Shown here: positions 5,983 to 8,001 of the stretch, piece by piece
Position numbering within the stretch: the stretch's first letter is position 1
Layout: each line of letters begins with the position of its first letter
DNA from: Gallionella sp.
GTDB lineage: Bacteria; Pseudomonadota; Gammaproteobacteria; Burkholderiales; Gallionellaceae
Reading direction: 5' to 3'
Assembly: GCA_017880945.1 (NCBI GenBank)
Contig: JADGRM010000094.1
Coordinates: forward strand, 1 to 8,001
DNA: 8,001 nt
The notes under the pieces: generated by a model
The model's input: the letters and a program-made list of their open reading frames with translations, nothing else
What the model was told of the DNA's origin: nothing
The model's database searches: none
Translations under genes and position numbers: made by a program

Positions 5983-7316
5983 CAGGTTGCATTTGATATC
6001 AGTTCGCCACGTAGCGTGTGGCGCACTACCTGGGTGATTTTTACCTCAACGAAGCGTCCGATCATGCTTGCCGCTCCGCTGAAATTCACCACGCGATTGT
6101 TATCGGTGCGCGCGGCCAATTCGAGCGCATCCTTTTTTGACCTGCCTTCGACCAATGCCCGCTGTGTCGTGCCCAACATCGCCTGCGCTACCGCATCCTC
6201 CTGCTCGGCTATGCGATCCTGCAAACGCTTCAAACGCGCAGCCTTCACTTCGTGCGGAGTATCGTCGCGCATTTCTGCGGCGGGTGTGCCGGGGCGCGGG
6301 CTGTACAGATAACTAAAGCTATTATCGAAGCCTACCTCATCGATCAGCTTCATGGTCGCCTCAAAATCCTGTTCAGTCTCGCCGGGGAAGCCGACGATAA
6401 AATCCGAGGTGATGCAAATATCCGGACGTGCCGCGCGCACCCGGCGAATGATGGATTTATATTCCAGCACGGTGTGGCCACGTTTCATCGCCGCCAGGAT
6501 GCGATCCGAACCGGACTGAACCGGCAGGTGTAAATGGCTGACCAGTTTGGGTGTGGTCGCATACACATCGATCAGCCGTTGTGTCATGTCCTTGGGGTGC
6601 GAAGTGGTGTAACGCACGCGAGCGATTTCCTCCAGCGCGGCGATAGCTTGCAGCAGAAAAGCGAAATCCACCGTATCGCCATCTTCGCTCAAGCCGCGAT
6701 AGGCATTCACATTCTGCCCGAGCAATGTCACCTCTTTCACGCCTTGATTGGCCAGCTCCTGCACATCACGCATCACATCGGCCAGCGGGCGGGAGACTTC
6801 TTCTCCACGGGTGTACGGCACGACGCAAAACGTGCAGTATTTGCTGCAACCTTCCATGATGGAAACATAGGCCGTGCCGGAAACTGTCTGGGGTGCGGGC
6901 AGGTGATCGAATTTTTCGATCTCGGGGAAGCTGATGTCCACTTGCGAACGTCCCGTCGCAAGGCGTGCTTCCAGCAACTGCGGCAATCGATGCAGCGTCT
7001 GCGGTCCGAACACGACATCCACATAGGGCGCACGCTTCAGGATCGCCGCGCCTTCCTGGCTCGCCACGCAACCACCCACGGCTATCAGCAGATCGGGATT
7101 GGCCAGTTTCAGTGGGCGCACCCGCCCCAGGTCGGAGAACACCTTTTCCTCGGCTTTTTCGCGTATCGAGCAGGTGTTGAACAGAATGACATCTGCCTCT
7201 TCCGGCTTGTCGGTCTGCTCCATGCCCGCCCAGGCGCGCAGCACATCCGCCATCTTGTCCGAGTCATACTCGTTCATCTGGCAGCCGAAAGTTTTGATAT
7301 GGAATTTTTTTGGCAC
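5982..7316 (-). CDS. miaB: tRNA-2-methylthio-N6-dimethylallyladenosine synthase MiaB (radical SAM)
   Basis: MiaB adds the methylthio group to i6A37, giving ms2i6A37 in tRNAs that read UNN codons. With the GTG start at 7316 the product has 444 residues. The N-terminal UPF0004 domain has Cys12 (FGCQMN), Cys49 (NTCSIRE) and Cys83 (GGCVA) for the auxiliary cluster. The radical-SAM motif GCSKYCTFC gives Cys157, Cys161 and Cys164. A C-terminal TRAM domain lies at about 375-440. I chose GTG 7316 because the protein then begins PKKFHIKTFGCQMN, aligning from its first residue with E. coli MiaB (TKKLHIKTWGCQMN). A TTG at 7337 would add 7 residues; neither has a clear Shine-Dalgarno. The gene begins 47 nt after the tRNA with no obvious terminator between, so it may be read from the tRNA promoter. 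It is followed by ybeY with a one-base overlap. Confidence 0.97.
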   Translation of the reverse strand: MPKKFHIKTFGCQMNEYDSDKMADVLRAWAGMEQTDKPEEADVILFNTCSIREKAEEKVFSDLGRVRPLKLANPDLLIAVGGCVASQEGAAILKRAPYVDVVFGPQTLHRLPQLLEARLATGRSQVDISFPEIEKFDHLPAPQTVSGTAYVSIMEGCSKYCTFCVVPYTRGEEVSRPLADVMRDVQELANQGVKEVTLLGQNVNAYRGLSEDGDTVDFAFLLQAIAALEEIARVRYTTSHPKDMTQRLIDVYATTPKLVSHLHLPVQSGSDRILAAMKRGHTVLEYKSIIRRVRAARPDICITSDFIVGFPGETEQDFEATMKLIDEVGFDNSFSYLYSPRPGTPAAEMRDDTPHEVKAARLKRLQDRIAEQEDAVAQAMLGTTQRALVEGRSKKDALELAARTDNNRVVNFSGAASMIGRFVEVKITQVVRHTLRGELISNAT

Positions 7317-7363
7317 GCTGCTATTGCATGTAAACAACAGTGGAACCGTTGGGACCGATTGTT

Positions 7364-7440
7364 TGGTGGTGATAGGTGGATTTGAACCACCGACCTCAGC
7401 GTTATGAGTGCTGCGCTCTAACCACCTGAGCTATATCACC
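7364..7440 (-). tRNA. tRNA with CAT anticodon, probably elongator tRNA-Met
   Basis: The 77-nt gene folds as a full cloverleaf: acceptor GGTGATA/TATCACC (perfect 7 bp), D-stem GCTC/GAGC, anticodon stem CAGCA/CGCTG with loop CTCATAA (anticodon CAT), variable loop AGGTC, and T-arm GGTGG-TTCAAAT-CCACC. The discriminator is A and CCA is encoded (7366-7364). The initiator is excluded because the first base pair is matched and the anticodon stem lacks the three G-C pairs of fMet. A CAT anticodon may also belong to tRNA-Ile2 (lysidine-modified). The GGTC variable region and overall look favour Met. The closing anticodon-stem pair is an A31-C39 mismatch. It has its own promoter upstream and miaB directly downstream. 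Confidence 0.93.
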
Positions 7441-7454
7441 GCGAAGAGCGCGGC

Positions 7455-7483
7455 ATTGTCCAGATTTAGCCCTATCTTGTCAA
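7455..7483 (-). promoter_or_regulatory. Stable-RNA-type promoter of the tRNA gene
   Basis: On the minus strand a perfect -35 TTGACA (7483-7478), a 17-bp spacer and -10 GACAAT (7460-7455) are followed by the G/C-only run GCCGCGC before the predicted start around 7448. A G/C-rich discriminator is the hallmark of ppGpp-controlled rRNA and tRNA promoters. The -35 lies within the last codons (Leu-Thr) of the SPOR gene. The tRNA 5' end is at 7440, leaving a leader of about 8 nt for RNase P to remove. Confidence 0.75.
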
Positions 7484-8001
7484 TGTGCAGGGAACATTCT
7501 TCAACTCGCTTCCGGCAAAATCTTTCTGCAACGCGGTCAATTTTGCCTCTGTAGCTGCATCCGTTCTGTTCAACCTGAATAGGGTGGCTTTAAGCTTGCT
7601 GGCGCGCTCGCCAACCTTCGTGGCGTGCACTCCTTTGGTACGCAAGTGATTGAGGAAGTTTTGTGCAGCCTCTCTTGTCTTGAACACGCCCAGTGAAATT
7701 GCATTCCGCCAATGACCCGCACTCTGAACAATGAAGTATTCACGGACACCCAGCGCCTTAAGTTCAGCCACTTTCCGGTTGACCGCAGCCTTGTTCTTGA
7801 ACGGCGGGATATACACCCAATAGCCTATGTCGCGTTCGACCTGGCGTTGGCTTAATTTATCGCCGAGTTGCATGGCGGACAACGCAGCTGAGGCACGCGC
7901 CAGATCCGGGCCTGAGAAATCCCCCCACTCCAGACAGACCGGCATATTTGAACTAGCCGGAACCGGAGCAGACATGCTCTGCGACAGATGCAGTCTCGAT
8001 G
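7472..8001 (-). CDS. SPOR-domain protein, N-terminus outside the window
   Basis: SPOR domains bind denuded glycan strands of septal peptidoglycan, so the protein probably acts in the periplasm near the division site. The C-terminal part is present. CLEWGDFSG and the helix DLARASAALSAMQLGD precede the SPOR fold, about 100 residues from GYWVYIPPFKNK through YFIVQSAGHWRNAISLGVF to THATKVGER-like sequence ending near 7610. A further 40 residues follow to the stop. ATG 7975 is the first Met in the window, but the frame stays open to the edge and no membrane anchor has appeared, so the real start is probably upstream, with a signal anchor. From memory of related genomes, similar SPOR proteins lie beside coaX (type III pantothenate kinase) in betaproteobacteria; that neighbour would be outside the window. 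The stop codon is 31 nt from the tRNA 5' end, and the tRNA promoter overlaps the gene's 3' end. Confidence 0.88.
   Translation of the reverse strand, partial: SRLHLSQSMSAPVPASSNMPVCLEWGDFSGPDLARASAALSAMQLGDKLSQRQVERDIGYWVYIPPFKNKAAVNRKVAELKALGVREYFIVQSAGHWRNAISLGVFKTREAAQNFLNHLRTKGVHATKVGERASKLKATLFRLNRTDAATEAKLTALQKDFAGSELKNVPCTLTR

Noticed and set aside
6534..7385. Long plus-strand open frame (283 codons) opposite miaB
   Set aside because: It is a shadow of the unmistakable miaB gene on the other strand, rich in His, Gln and Cys with no domain, and it runs into the tRNA region.
7364..7440. tRNA gene as an integration (att) site for a mobile element
   Set aside because: The tRNA is intact, no copy of its 3' end occurs elsewhere in the window, and no integrase or mobile gene is nearby.

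Overview
This window looks like ordinary chromosomal DNA from a betaproteobacterium. The protein sequences of Lnt, CorC, YbeY, MiaB and the SPOR protein read like those of Nitrosomonadales or Gallionella-type bacteria. That placement is inferred from the look of the proteins and was not tested by any search. Coding density is high, with no insertion sequence, integrase, CRISPR array or phage gene visible. I see no convincing new multi-gene system. The points of interest are gene order, two regulatory layouts and one unusual signalling protein.

Minus-strand housekeeping block, read from the right edge leftward: the C-terminal part of a SPOR-domain protein (7472-8001, running off the window); a CAT-anticodon tRNA, probably elongator tRNA-Met (7364-7440), with its own strong promoter in the end of the SPOR gene; miaB (tRNA ms2i6A methylthiotransferase); ybeY (16S rRNA maturation endonuclease), which overlaps miaB by one base; and corC/ybeX (CBS-domain protein), 8 nt after ybeY. 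The far left holds lnt (apolipoprotein N-acyltransferase, 1-1229, also minus strand), whose C-terminus lies outside the window. In E. coli the order is miaB-ybeZ-ybeY-ybeX-lnt. Here ybeZ (PhoH-like) is absent from the series and lnt is separated from corC by about 3.4 kb.

The separating block (1230-4666) holds three genes unrelated to that series: a predicted outer-membrane beta-barrel protein with a signal peptide (plus strand, good sigma70-type promoter and an intrinsic terminator); an RluF-like S4-domain 23S rRNA pseudouridine synthase (plus strand); and, convergent with it, a cytoplasmic protein joining a cyclic-nucleotide-binding domain to an EAL c-di-GMP phosphodiesterase domain that keeps every catalytic residue (minus strand). 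The pseudouridine synthase gene uses a terminator hairpin inside the last codons of the EAL gene.

Functionally, most of the window concerns RNA maturation and translation (tRNA, MiaB, YbeY, pseudouridine synthase) and the cell envelope (Lnt, the outer-membrane protein, the SPOR protein, and perhaps CorC). The cNMP-EAL protein is the one clear signalling gene.
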